A DNA stretch of 64,000 nt from Psychrobacter namhaensis. Lineage in GTDB: Bacteria > Pseudomonadota > Gammaproteobacteria > Pseudomonadales > Moraxellaceae. Shown here piece by piece: positions 7,735-16,752 of this stretch. The translations under genes and the position numbers were made by a program. The stretch lies in the NCBI RefSeq assembly GCF_016107545.1, contig NZ_JABASS010000003.1:124001-188000 (forward strand), in the 5' to 3' direction. The first letter of the stretch is position 1; each line of letters begins with the position of its first letter. The notes under the pieces are model-generated. The model was given only the letters and a program-made list of their open reading frames with translations, was not told the origin of the DNA and ran no database searches.

Positions 7735-8499
7735 ATGATTTTAGAAGATTACTCATCTAACTGGATATGGCTTAAGCTTTTTTGCTTAACGATTATTGCC
7801 ACTCTAACCTTTGAGCATAGCCAATTTGATATTCGTATTAGTGAGTTTTTCTATAATAATAGTCAGTGGCTTATACAAAAAGGCGCTCAGCCTTACGCTT
7901 TTATTTTTTATGATGGTCCTAAAGCATTATTAATCTTATCGGCGATCTATTTATTAGCCGTATTAATTGTCAAATATAGACGTCCTGCAAATAAACCCTT
8001 TATCGTCAATAATAGTAAGTTCAATAAATTTATTGTGACCTTATCCGTTCGTGAGATAAGTTACTTACTTATTGTTCTTACTGTAGTGCCTTCTACTATC
8101 GCGCTATTAAAAAGCGTTACTCATGTGAGCTGTCCTAATCATCTAACGTTTTTTGGCGGGGATCTACCTTATCTTAATCTATGGCAAAGCATGCTTACTA
8201 AAACCGATGCAAAATGTTTTCCAGCAGCTCATGCCAGCGCAGGATTTTCTTTGTATGGCTTAGCATTTTTACCTACTCTTTATAAGTATCGCTATCGAAT
8301 ATTTGAATTGGTGACTACCTTAGGCTGGACAATGGGCCTATATAAAATGATGTTTGGTGATCATTTTTTTAGTCATACCTTAGTATCGATGTTGGTGTCT
8401 TTGACTGTAGCTTGTGCGCTGGCCAGCGTGTTTTTTAAGAGAACAGAGCATAATCATGCTTCAAATAACCATCTTCACACCAATCGCTATCAGCACTAA
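7735..8499 (+). CDS. PAP2-family membrane phosphatase
   Basis: 254 residues with about six membrane helices. It carries the acid-phosphatase signature in [14 protein letters not shown] (PSGH-like box, His in the active site) and [13 protein letters not shown] (third box, SRxxxxxHxxxD variant). Such enzymes remove phosphate from lipid A, undecaprenyl pyrophosphate or phosphatidylglycerol phosphate. Next to dgkA and behind the eptA-type promoter, a role in lipid A or phospholipid remodelling (LpxE/LpxF- or PgpB-like) is plausible, but the substrate cannot be told. Its last 39 bases overlap the 3' end of mntP on the opposite strand. Confidence 0.82.
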   Translation: MILEDYSSNWIWLKLFCLTIIATLTFEHSQFDIRISEFFYNNSQWLIQKGAQPYAFIFYDGPKALLILSAIYLLAVLIVKYRRPANKPFIVNNSKFNKFIVTLSVREISYLLIVLTVVPSTIALLKSVTHVSCPNHLTFFGGDLPYLNLWQSMLTKTDAKCFPAAHASAGFSLYGLAFLPTLYKYRYRIFELVTTLGWTMGLYKMMFGDHFFSHTLVSMLVSLTVACALASVFFKRTEHNHASNNHLHTNRYQH

Positions 8500-9006
8500 A
8501 CCGCCCAGAGCTTCTGCCCAACTGCCGAGCCATGTTCCTGACTGGCGTCCTATATAAGCCCCTAAAACACTTAAAATAGCGGTCGTCAATGCGATGATTA
8601 AACAGGCAGCATAAGCATTAACTACCAACAGGTTTAACGTAAAGCCTGCTGCCATCGCATCGAGACTAGTCGCTATAGCCAATGACAGCAAGGTTTTATG
8701 ACTTATATTGATCCGAGTATCGTCATTAACCGAACACGACTCATAAAGCATCTTAATCCCAAGAGCCACTAGTATGATAAAAGCGATCCAAGCAGCCCAT
8801 TCCGCAAACCAACCGAGCATAGTAGAGCCAAGCGCATAACCAATTAGCGGCATCACCCCCTGAGCAACACCGAAGTATAATCCAATGAGTAACGCCATCT
8901 TTATAAACTGCGACTTACCATCGCTTCTATGTGTCGAGCCAAGACCGATTGCAGCCGCAAACGCATCCGCAGCGAGTGCTAACGCCAATAATAGTATCTC
9001 AAACAT
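8461..9006 (-). CDS. mntP: Manganese efflux pump MntP
   Basis: 181-residue inner-membrane protein with six helices arranged as two DUF204 repeats. The N-terminus [21 protein letters not shown] and the internal [16 protein letters not shown] carry the paired Asp residues in DAFA and DAMA that define MntP. It exports Mn2+. Transcribed leftward and overlapping the PAP2 gene tail-to-tail by 39 bp, a real overlap because both C-termini look complete. I did not see a yybP-ykoY riboswitch in the short upstream region (9007-9090). Confidence 0.92.
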   Translation of the reverse strand: MFEILLLALALAADAFAAAIGLGSTHRSDGKSQFIKMALLIGLYFGVAQGVMPLIGYALGSTMLGWFAEWAAWIAFIILVALGIKMLYESCSVNDDTRINISHKTLLSLAIATSLDAMAAGFTLNLLVVNAYAACLIIALTTAILSVLGAYIGRQSGTWLGSWAEALGGLVLIAIGVKMVI

Positions 9007-9094
9007 AATAAAACATTACTCTTTATAAGGGTTATCGAATGAGCAACAGCATTATAGCTCAAAAATATGAGTAGCTAACTGAACGCTTATTCTA

Positions 9095-9128
9095 CGCTAA
9101 GCTTCTCCTATGTCTTATTTTGTATGAT
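9095..9128 (+). promoter_or_regulatory. Promoter motif of second PepSY gene
   Basis: CGCTAAGCTTCTCCTATGTC (9095-9114) then TATGAT (9123-9128), the same sequence and spacing as the block at 6075. Shared control of the two PepSY paralogues is inferred. Confidence 0.5.
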
Positions 9129-9202
9129 GGACTCATATCGACACCTCTGACATTTTCATTAACAAATCGTCAGTCATGAATTTCACGTACGGAGTAAATA
9201 CG

Positions 9203-9775
9203 ATGAAAAAACTATCAACCTTAACCAAATCCCTGCTTATTGCCGCGACCGTTCTAGGTATTGGTACGCTCGCTGTTGCCTCAGGCCAAATACCTGCTAT
9301 TTCAGGCGCAAAGACGAGTGATGCAGTCGCAATAGCGAAGAGTAAAATCAGTCTAGAGCAAGCCGTCGCTATTGCACAAAAAAATATAACAGGTGATCTA
9401 GTAAGCGCTGAATTTGACCAAAATGATTATATGGCAGGTGGCGAGTATGAAATCGAGCTTATCAATAATGGAGTGGAGCATGAAGTAAAAGTTGATGCCA
9501 GTAGCGGTAAAGTTCTAAAATCTAAGCAGGAAAAAATGGATCAAGATGACTTAGCAGAATATAACGCTATGAGGCAAGCACAGATAACCCTAACCCAAGC
9601 CATGCAAAAAGCAACGCAAAGTGTTGGTGGCAAAATTACTGAAGCAGAGTTTGATTTTGATAACGGTATACCCGCTTACGAGATTGAAATAGCTAATGGG
9701 ATGGACATACACAAACTGGTAATCGATGGCATGAATGGGCAGGTTATCAGCAGTCAGTTAGACGATGATAATTAA
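9203..9775 (+). CDS. Periplasmic protein with two PepSY domains (2)
   Basis: 190 residues, paralogue of the protein at 6185 with matching layout: Sec signal peptide MKKLSTLTKSLLIAATVLGI, first PepSY repeat (KISLEQAVAIAQ to DASSGKV) and second (QITLTQAMQKATQ to IDGMNGQV). The ATG at 9203 is preferred because CGGAG lies eight bases upstream and the signal peptide starts there. It is followed by a terminator and then by a two-component pair, so its product may feed back on that sensor or be its main target. The role is unknown. Confidence 0.85.
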   Translation: MKKLSTLTKSLLIAATVLGIGTLAVASGQIPAISGAKTSDAVAIAKSKISLEQAVAIAQKNITGDLVSAEFDQNDYMAGGEYEIELINNGVEHEVKVDASSGKVLKSKQEKMDQDDLAEYNAMRQAQITLTQAMQKATQSVGGKITEAEFDFDNGIPAYEIEIANGMDIHKLVIDGMNGQVISSQLDDDN

Positions 9776-9810
9776 TATTTTAAAACTTGGTTGAATATAG
9801 CTTAACAACG

Positions 9811-9847
9811 GCTCTACTCTGTACACTAGTATCGATTAGAGCTTTTT
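9811..9847 (+). terminator. Probable terminator after second PepSY gene
   Basis: GCTCTA (9811-9816) and TAGAGC (9837-9842) form a six-pair stem with a 20-base loop, followed by five T. Modest strength. Confidence 0.55.
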
Positions 9848-9923
9848 AGTTTAAAGACACTATAAAAGTGTCACTATAGATAAATATTTTTTAATCCTAA
9901 TAGCCACACAATAAGGATATCTT

Positions 9924-10583
9924 ATGCGAGTATTGGTAGTCGAAGATGACTTGATGATTGGCGAGAGTCTGAGTGAGGCTTTGCAAGATGAAGCTTATAC
10001 GGTTGATTGGGTTAAAGACGGTCGTCAAGCCATACTGACATTAAGGGTGCAACCTTACGACATCATCTTATTAGACTTAGGTCTACCAGAGGTTGATGGT
10101 ATGGGCGTGTTGACCGCTATTCGCGACGCCAAGATTGAAACACCGGTGTTGATACTCACCGCGCGTGATCAATTAAAAGACAGAATCGCAGGATTAGACT
10201 CAGGGGCTGATGATTATGTCGTCAAGCCTTTCGAGTTAGCAGAGGTTTTTGCACGCATGAGAGTGCTTATTCGCCGTGCACAAGGCAAGGCTGACAATCA
10301 AGTGACGGTTGGTAATCTCAGTCTAGATACCGCGCACAAACGGGTCATGATGGATGGTAGCCCTATCGATTTAACCGCAAAGGAGTACATGCTCATCACT
10401 ACCTTTATGTTGTCACCTGAAAAAGTCATGTCCAAAAATGAGCTTGAGGATTCGTTATATGGCTGGGGCGGCGAAGTTGAAAGTAACGCCATTGAGTTTT
10501 TGATTCATAGTTTACGCAAAAAGGTCGGACAAGATAGAATCAAGAATGTCCGTGGCCTTGGATGGTATATCAGCAATGCTTAA
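9924..10583 (+). CDS. OmpR/QseB-type response regulator
   Basis: 219 residues. Receiver domain with VVEDD, phospho-acceptor Asp51 in IILLDLGLPEVDG, ILTARD and YVVKPFELAE; winged-helix domain (about 125-219) with LTAKEYMLITTFMLSPEKVMS, split here across 152-172, and a C-terminus ending RGLGWYISNA. The sequence is closest in style to QseB/PmrA regulators, whose known sites are tandem CTTAA repeats, so it is a candidate reader of the CTTAAC boxes. The stop codon overlaps the sensor gene start, indicating translational coupling. Confidence 0.9.
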   Translation: MRVLVVEDDLMIGESLSEALQDEAYTVDWVKDGRQAILTLRVQPYDIILLDLGLPEVDGMGVLTAIRDAKIETPVLILTARDQLKDRIAGLDSGADDYVVKPFELAEVFARMRVLIRRAQGKADNQVTVGNLSLDTAHKRVMMDGSPIDLTAKEYMLITTFMLSPEKVMSKNELEDSLYGWGGEVESNAIEFLIHSLRKKVGQDRIKNVRGLGWYISNA

Positions 10584-12231
10584 ATTCCGTAACCTCTTTA
10601 ACTCATTACAGTTCCAACTTATATTTTGGTCTGTTGTGTCATTATTGCTACTAGCAATAGTGGCGGGTGGTTATGGATTTTGGTACAGCTATAACGAGAT
10701 AAACGACTTTCAAGATGACAATTTAAAAAATACTGCCGCACTATTAGAGCAGTCGCTCAATATTAGCGGTTTAAATAGTAATACAGCTCATTTAGACAAT
10801 GAAGAACATGCCAGCAGCAACATTCACTTTGATACCGATGATGATGATGGTGCTATCACCGTTGATATCGTCATACTTTCCAACTCACTTAATAGCAGGG
10901 TACAAGATTATCAGAACGATCCAAGCGATGACGAACATGATTACTCAGCGCCTATACCGATAGCTTTAGTAAATAGCATTCCACAAGGAATAAGCGATCA
11001 AAACATTGACGGTCATTCTTGGCGAACCTATAGAAATGATGTCAAGATTGAGTCTTTAGATACTGATGAAGAAGTGGCTCTAATTTTGCGCCAACAGACA
11101 GATTTACAGGATGATTTAGCCAAAGCTAGTGCCTTACAGTCTTTTTTACCCCTTATTATCGGTATAGCATTATTACTGCTTTTACTGCCTTTTATCATGT
11201 GGCGCATGATGAAACCTGTGCGTCAATTGCATTATGAGATAAGCGCACGTAATGAGAATGACCTAAGTCCTTTATCGATTGGTAAACTGCCCTCTGAATT
11301 GCTGCCACTAGCCGAATCGTTAAATAGATTATTGGCTATAGTCAAAATCAGTATTGAACGTCAGCAACGCTTTATCGCTGATGCTGCCCATGAACTGCGC
11401 TCGCCGCTGACTGCCATCTCACTACAATTACAACGATTACAGCGTATTAGTAATGATAACGTTATGTCGGAAGGCCTCGATAAACTGGCTATTCGCTTGA
11501 GGCGTAATCAAAGTTTGGTTGAGCAATTATTAACGCTCGCTCGTGCTGGTAATATCAATACCGAGGTTGGTACCGAGACAACAGCAGCCAATGTTAAATC
11601 TATTATCGAACAAGTCATAGGGTTACTCATTCCTATTGCTGATAATAAGAACATCGAACTAACGGTTGATATACAGTCTAATAGTAAAGTAAATATGGAT
11701 GAGACATCGTTGTTGTTGCTCATCAAAAATCTGATTCAAAATGCCATTATTTACACGCCAGCTGGTGGTCAAGTCATGGTTAAACTCTATCAACTTGAGC
11801 AAAACTCAGGCAGTTTGGATAAATCGGCTTTAAATGCTCAATATAATTTTGGCTCACATGTGATTCAATCTGGAAAATTAAGTAATCTATCCAAGACACT
11901 AGATAACAAATTAGTATTACAGATCATAGATTCAGGCGCAGGCATTGACCCTAGTGATTATAAGAAAGCTTTTGAACCCTTTATACGGCTTAATCAAGTG
12001 ATTAGTGCAGCTGATCAATTTAGCGACAGTAAACTTAACAATAGTATAAGCGCTTCAAGATCAGATAGCGCAAGTAAGCAATCACAGGAAATAGAAGGTA
12101 CAGGACTTGGGCTCTCTATTGTTAAATCAATCTGTGAGCAGGCAGGTATCGATGTCTTTATGAAGGACTCTAATTCTGAGATTTTAAACTTACATGATAA
12201 TCGAGGACTTTGTATAACTTTGATCTTTTAA
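10576..12231 (+). CDS. Sensor histidine kinase (QseC/PmrB-like)
   Basis: 551 residues. First membrane helix about 15-38, a periplasmic domain of about 155 residues rich in Asp (TDDDDGAI, DPSDDEHDY), a second helix about 187-207, HAMP linker, His272 in DAAHELRSPLTAIS, then an ATPase domain with NLIQNAIIYTPAG, DSGAGI and GTGLGLSIV. The acidic patches recall PmrB and PhoQ sensors, which bind metal or cationic peptides; this is inference. The ATG at 10576 overlaps the regulator's stop, so an upstream in-frame start inside the regulator is less likely. The ATPase domain is long owing to an insertion of about 40 residues before the G2 box. Confidence 0.9.
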   Translation: MLKFRNLFNSLQFQLIFWSVVSLLLLAIVAGGYGFWYSYNEINDFQDDNLKNTAALLEQSLNISGLNSNTAHLDNEEHASSNIHFDTDDDDGAITVDIVILSNSLNSRVQDYQNDPSDDEHDYSAPIPIALVNSIPQGISDQNIDGHSWRTYRNDVKIESLDTDEEVALILRQQTDLQDDLAKASALQSFLPLIIGIALLLLLLPFIMWRMMKPVRQLHYEISARNENDLSPLSIGKLPSELLPLAESLNRLLAIVKISIERQQRFIADAAHELRSPLTAISLQLQRLQRISNDNVMSEGLDKLAIRLRRNQSLVEQLLTLARAGNINTEVGTETTAANVKSIIEQVIGLLIPIADNKNIELTVDIQSNSKVNMDETSLLLLIKNLIQNAIIYTPAGGQVMVKLYQLEQNSGSLDKSALNAQYNFGSHVIQSGKLSNLSKTLDNKLVLQIIDSGAGIDPSDYKKAFEPFIRLNQVISAADQFSDSKLNNSISASRSDSASKQSQEIEGTGLGLSIVKSICEQAGIDVFMKDSNSEILNLHDNRGLCITLIF

Positions 12232-12271
12232 ACTCATACATAGAAATTTTAATAGATCTAAATAGTTGCAT

Positions 12272-12305
12272 CTTCACACTTTCTTAACATCTCTATTGAT
12301 AATTT
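12272..12305 (+). promoter_or_regulatory. CTTAAC-box promoter of the DUF347 gene
   Basis: CTTCAC (12272-12277), ACTTT, CTTAAC (12283-12288), 11 bases, TAATTT (12300-12305). One mismatch in the first half-site. It lies 55 bases before the start codon at 12360. Confidence 0.6.
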
Positions 12306-12359
12306 AGTGACATCTACAACGTAACATTAAATTTGTTTACTAATAGAGTGAATCTAACC

Positions 12360-13159
12360 ATGAATACAACCTTAAACAATCAATACTCACCCACTGCTTC
12401 TAGTAACGATCCAGTGCTAAACGCTTTGTCCAAAGTTCCGGAAGTTACCCTTCCTTTTGGATAATTAAAATCGCAGCTACTACGCTTGGTGAGACTGCGG
12501 GTGATGCTTTAACAATGTCATTAAATCTAGGATACATTGTCAGTACTGGCATTTTCGCTATTATATTTGCTATAGCAGTCGCTACCCAGATTAAAGCCAA
12601 CTCATTTAATAAATGGTTGTATTGGGGCACGATTATAGCAACAACGACTTTAGGTACAACAATAGCAGACTATGTGACAAGATCACTAGGAATTGGCTAT
12701 GCTGGCGGCTCAGCGCTTCTAGTAGCTTTACTTGGAATATGTCTAATGACATGGCAGAAGACGATGGGTAGTATCGCCGTCGACAGTATCAGCAAACCCA
12801 AAGCGGAAGTATTTTATTGGACGACAATTATGTTTTCGCAAACCTTAGGTACCGCACTTGGTGACTGGGTAGCAGATACAAAAGGTATGGGCTATACAAC
12901 GAGTGCCATCATCTTTGGATTTTTATTAGTACTTATTGCGCTAGCTCATTTTTATACTAAGATATCTAAAACACTATTATTTTGGAGCGCTTTTGTTTTA
13001 ACTCGGCCTTTAGCAGCGGTGTTAGGCGACTTTTTAGATAAGCCTATTGATCATGGCGGTCTCGCGCTAAGTCGCTTTGGAGCATCAGCAGCCTTGTTAG
13101 TGTTTATCATTGTCTGCTTATTAGTCTTCAAACAGCGGGCTAGTGCTAGAGCGCATTGA
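12360..13159 (+). pseudogene. DUF347 (COG4705) multi-pass membrane protein, frameshifted
   Basis: Translation from ATG 12360 gives MNTTLNNQYSPTASSN then LSKVPEVTLPFG and a stop at 12462. In the +2 frame from 12458 it resumes as WIIKIAATTLGETAGDALTM and continues to 13159 with repeated LGETAGD-, GTTIADYV- and GTALGDWV-type motifs, the internal repeats of DUF347 membrane proteins. One extra T in the TTTT run at 12455-12458 would join the frames as LPFWIIKIAATTLGE. The gene is therefore broken by a one-base deletion, phase-variable at a short run, or miscalled in the assembly. An internal ATG (12515) leaves a 214-residue frame. The promoter box upstream is intact, which favours recent loss or an assembly error. 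Confidence 0.8.
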
Positions 13160-13231
13160 TGATAATGCATCTAGTAAAGTTTACTTTATGGATTAAATGA
13201 TAATTTCTTAGATGCTCATAGCTTTGTTAAC

Positions 13232-13387
13232 GAGGGGCTGCGATTATTAGTGTGATGAATATATATGGATAATGATTAGATATAGGTAGTAGTGAAAAAG
13301 GTTGCTCACGTATTATAAAATATAGCGTTAGCGCCCTTTTTCTATTTAGCATTTTACTTAGGTGATTTGCTTAATATTGGGGTTTGA
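13232..13387. repeat. MITE-like repeat, copy B
   Basis: Intergenic. The right end CTTAGGTGATTTGCTTAATA then TTGGGGTTTGA (13356-13386) matches copies A and E, and the centre has AAAAAGG...CCTTTTT arms (about 13294-13341) like copy A. The left end (TTATTAGTGTGATG) is degenerate. No gene is seen in 13160-13472. Confidence 0.5.
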
Positions 13388-13472
13388 ACTATTTTTTCTG
13401 TGTCAGAATAATATCGGTGTCCTGACGTGAGTTATGGATCTCAGCGCGACCTATAGTTGAGAGAGCTTGTAG

Positions 13473-13913
13473 CTAACTTGAGAGGGGTTTTTTACCACTC
13501 ATGACCTGAAGAACAAAGCTTCCAGAGGCTGTGATCAGTAGGAAACCGTGAAAGGCTTCCATCGCGGCCATAAATCGTAGATGTCCAGTAGGCATGAGAT
13601 CGCCTCGCCCAAGCGTTGTGAAGTTAACTAGCGAGAAGTAAAAGTAGTCCATAAAATTAAGGGAGCTACTATCGCTAGATGAGGACGATACGAGGTTACC
13701 GATTTCAAAGCCGTAAACAGCAATCCAAAAGCCAGCAGCGTAAAGCAAGGCCTCGAACGTGTGAGCAATTACAATTGAGCCGACTGCGACTCCAAGGCAA
13801 TGTCCTATATGGCGAGACGGCGTCACAAACTGTGACGAGAGTTTTAATGCGCCGTAATGTATTGCTGTGCAGACAGCGATCAGAATTGCTGCCATTATAA
13901 TTGCCAGAATCAC
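13473..13913 (-). CDS. Two-helix potassium-channel-like membrane protein
   Basis: 146 residues. An N-terminal membrane anchor, a second hydrophobic region (about 40-70), then a pore-like segment YFYFSLVNFTTLGRGDLMPTG (in two parts, residues about 91-111) and a last membrane helix, the layout of Ion_trans_2 proteins. The selectivity motif is TLGRGD in place of TVGYGD, so K+ selectivity is doubtful. Proteins of this type are common, poorly studied and often annotated as ion channel or two pore domain potassium channel family. It stands alone, leftward, after MITE copy B. Confidence 0.65.
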   Translation of the reverse strand: MILAIIMAAILIAVCTAIHYGALKLSSQFVTPSRHIGHCLGVAVGSIVIAHTFEALLYAAGFWIAVYGFEIGNLVSSSSSDSSSLNFMDYFYFSLVNFTTLGRGDLMPTGHLRFMAAMEAFHGFLLITASGSFVLQVMSGKKPLSS

Positions 13914-14019
13914 TTTTTATCCTTTTTGAGGAAGGAACGACATTAAAGGAAGATTACCCTATTTATTTTAACTAATCCTGTATAATTTTTTCACTATAGC
14001 TAACGACTACGCATAAGCA

Positions 14020-14349
14020 CTAGAGTCTATTCAGATAGGTCATTACGCAGTCATTTGAATCAGTCAGCATATGTAGTAACAATCCTAGACCAATTATTCT
14101 ATAGGGCTTTGGTAGAAATAGCATAGCCGCATAAACTGCCACTGCATAGTAAGTATGTAATGGATGAAAATTAATACTACAGCGATCAGGTAAGAAAACA
14201 GGTGTTGCTAGCAAGTGATCTAAATCTACCAGCATGGTTGCTAAAAGAATCAAATATACTCGTTTGTAATCATCACGAAAAAAAGTATAGGCAATAATCA
14301 ACGGCATGCCAAAATGCAGGAAGTAGTGGATAACGGTTTGGATCATCAT
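14020..14349 (-). CDS. DUF6122-like small membrane protein
   Basis: 109 residues with three or four hydrophobic segments. Conserved polar features are MVDLDHLLATPVF, SINFHPLHTYYA and LHMLTDSNDCVM, which place His and Asp pairs at membrane edges, as in DUF6122 and related metal-dependent membrane hydrolase-like families. The biochemical role is unknown. It sits alone between the channel-like gene and the ATP-grasp-like gene, both also leftward, with gaps of about 100 bp. Confidence 0.6.
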   Translation of the reverse strand: MMIQTVIHYFLHFGMPLIIAYTFFRDDYKRVYLILLATMLVDLDHLLATPVFLPDRCSINFHPLHTYYAVAVYAAMLFLPKPYRIIGLGLLLHMLTDSNDCVMTYLNRL

Positions 14350-14450
14350 CTTTCCAATTCAGCATGATGTTTTATTGATAAGTTGGTATGCAGAATAATT
14401 AAACTAGTAAACGTTACTTAAGAAGCCAAAGCTACATGTTCATGCTATGT

Positions 14451-15743
14451 TCAGACTTGAAAAACAGGCGCAAAGCCACCCCCTGGTGTGCGAAAGTTAG
14501 TCGCTTGGCCTTGATAGATACGCCCAGCAGTTAGTAGCAGCTGTCCTGCATAGGTATAAAGACGTATATCTACCTTTCTAGTCGTCACCACATCATCAAT
14601 CTTTATTGATCGCTCTGTAGCAGGGATAAAGGTCTGCGCAATATAGCTTTCATCTAAAATAGTCTCGAATACGCGGCGGGTAATCTTGCTGCCACGGTAA
14701 ACGCCCTTACTACCATAACCAGCTACTGGCTTAAAAAACAATTGTCTCCGAGTACGCCATAATTCTGCTGCATCCTCTTTTGTAACCATTCTGGTAGTTG
14801 GTACTGACTTTTTTAGATATTCTGCATCATCATCACCTAATCCCCACGACTGCAAAGTTTGCGTATCGGATAGTAAAGTCAGGTTGCGCTTATTAGCGAA
14901 TATAGCATGGGCATGCGGATTGGGGGTTACTACTACCGCACCCTCTAAATAGGCACTTTTAAGCACGGCGTGGTTGGGGTTTTCAAAGGCGAAATCGACT
15001 AACCGATTATAGATCATATCAATGGGCTTGCTATGAGCTGTCAGTACACCATCAGCATAGTTAAGCTCAGACGGATCGAGTATAACGGTATCAATGCCTT
15101 TAGCTTGAAGTAGTTGGCAGGCCAGCTGAAACTCCAAATACATGAACTGGCTTTTGGGCTCATTATCCACAATAGCAATGCGATTGGGCATGCTAGTTGC
15201 CGATTGTCGCTGCCATTCTTGTATGAACATATTAGCGACCGCTTCTTCAAACCCATCAAGCATTTTAGTAGTAGCAACACTTTGCTCTGAGGGGCGACAG
15301 CAGTGTTTTTGTGCGCGGGCAAGTGCTACGTTTAAAAATGCGCCTCCAGCATTGGTATTGATCTCAATAAGCTTGGGGTCATCGCTCCCTAAGTGAAAGT
15401 CATAACCCATAAAGGCCCCTATTGGCCCCGGATCGAAAGCCGCGATATTGGGTGCCCACGACAGTACTTGCTGTTGATATGACGGTAGTCTAGCAGTCGA
15501 CTCAATAGCTGCGATGATTCGCACCATTGCTTCTATCTCTGTCTTAGGGACAAACACCGGTGTCGCTGAAAACAGCTTATTAAGCTCATTGGCTCCTAGT
15601 GGATTATCTCTTGTGTTTACTAATTGATCTTGCAGGCTGTTATTAAGCGCTTTACGATCTAAAGTACGGCAATAGCACTCTTGATTAAGCTGATTTGCCA
15701 GATTATCATTCGTTTTGTTTTTATTATTAATTAGGGATTCCAT
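14451..15743 (-). CDS. ATP-grasp-like protein of unknown substrate
   Basis: 430 residues. Segments LIEINTNAGGAFLNVALARA, IAIVDNEPKSQFMYLEFQLA, VTPNPHAHAIFANKRNLTLL and FFKPVAGYGSKGVYRG look like an ATP-grasp ligase fold: the last has the Lys and glycine loop that bind ATP, and TRKVDIRLYTYAGQLLL resembles the C-terminal metal-binding part. No signal peptide. Relatives are usually annotated as hypothetical or glutathione synthetase-like. A peptide or amino-acid ligase activity is inferred, and no substrate can be named. A weak T-rich tract follows upstream of tatC; 15744-15918 holds no gene. Confidence 0.5.
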   Translation of the reverse strand: MESLINNKNKTNDNLANQLNQECYCRTLDRKALNNSLQDQLVNTRDNPLGANELNKLFSATPVFVPKTEIEAMVRIIAAIESTARLPSYQQQVLSWAPNIAAFDPGPIGAFMGYDFHLGSDDPKLIEINTNAGGAFLNVALARAQKHCCRPSEQSVATTKMLDGFEEAVANMFIQEWQRQSATSMPNRIAIVDNEPKSQFMYLEFQLACQLLQAKGIDTVILDPSELNYADGVLTAHSKPIDMIYNRLVDFAFENPNHAVLKSAYLEGAVVVTPNPHAHAIFANKRNLTLLSDTQTLQSWGLGDDDAEYLKKSVPTTRMVTKEDAAELWRTRRQLFFKPVAGYGSKGVYRGSKITRRVFETILDESYIAQTFIPATERSIKIDDVVTTRKVDIRLYTYAGQLLLTAGRIYQGQATNFRTPGGGFAPVFQV

Positions 15744-15918
15744 TTAAATCTCATTACTAAGTTGAATGTACTGATAGGGTTTAGGGGACAGCCAAAATAA
15801 AAAAAGTGTCTTAAATGTTTAAGATAAGGTTATTTTTATAGTTACTTTACGAAATAGTCATTTTGCAAGATACTTAATTTGCAATATATCTAGTTTATAA
15901 ATTAGCTACTTTGCAAGG

Positions 15919-16752
15919 TTATACGGTTTTACGCTCTTCTTTAATGAGTACTTTCGCTAAAAACAAACCTAACTCGAACAGTAGCCACATTGGAATCGCG
16001 AGCAATAGCATTGACACCCCATCGGGCGGTGTGACTATCGCTGACACAGCAAAACAACCGACGATGATATATCGGCGCTTACTCTCTAGACTCTGAGTGG
16101 ATATTATACCGACCATTATCAATAATAAAGTAACCACTGGAATCTCAAAAGTGAGTCCAAATACCATAAATAACTTTAGCGCAAAGCTTAAATAACTGTC
16201 GATATCGGTCATAGGTATAACGTTTTGCGGAGCGAATAAAATAAAGAACTTCAATACGCCTTTGAGTACCACAAAGTAGGCAAAAGCGACACCAGAATAA
16301 AATAGGAATATCGAAGATATCAGCACTGGAATAGTGATTTTTTTCTCTTTTTTATATAATCCAGGCGCTATAAATGACCAAATTTGATACAGAATATACG
16401 GCATCACTACAAAGGCAGCAACGAAAATCGTCAAGCGAATAGGTGCCATAAAGTTCGAGGTAATATCAGTAGCAATCATAGTCGAATTCGCAGGCAGCTG
16501 CGCAACCAGAGGGTCTGATAAAAGATTGTAGAGCTCACGCGAAAACCCTACCAATGCTAAGAAGACGATCAAAACGGCTACGCATATTTTGATGAGATGC
16601 TTGCGTAATTCAATCAAATGCTCAGTAATAGGCATGTCGCTAAGCGCATTCAGCACATTATCAGTCTCAACATTATGGGTAGCATCTGACGCCTTAGCAT
16701 CTGTATTTGCTAACTTTCTTTGGCGACTTTTTTGGCGCTTAAATAAGCTCAT
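15919..16752 (-). CDS. tatC: Twin-arginine translocase subunit TatC
   Basis: 277 residues with six membrane helices. It is the receptor that recognises the twin-arginine signal of folded exported proteins. The conserved N-terminal MPITEHLIELRKHLIKIC with the HLxELRxR element begins at about residue 39 after a 35-residue hydrophilic extension. Other family features are FMAPIRLTIFVAAFVVMPYI, FEIPVVTLLLIMVG and the C-terminal AIVTPPDGVSMLLLAIPMWL. It overlaps tatB by 4 bp and ends the tatABC operon. The multicopper oxidase CopA at 22319, which has an RRRFL signal, is a likely client. Confidence 0.95.
   Translation of the reverse strand: MSLFKRQKSRQRKLANTDAKASDATHNVETDNVLNALSDMPITEHLIELRKHLIKICVAVLIVFLALVGFSRELYNLLSDPLVAQLPANSTMIATDITSNFMAPIRLTIFVAAFVVMPYILYQIWSFIAPGLYKKEKKITIPVLISSIFLFYSGVAFAYFVVLKGVLKFFILFAPQNVIPMTDIDSYLSFALKLFMVFGLTFEIPVVTLLLIMVGIISTQSLESKRRYIIVGCFAVSAIVTPPDGVSMLLLAIPMWLLFELGLFLAKVLIKEERKTV

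Noticed and set aside
9007..9090. yybP-ykoY Mn2+ riboswitch upstream of mntP.
   Set aside because: The upstream region is short and I could not see the conserved loops. Not supported.
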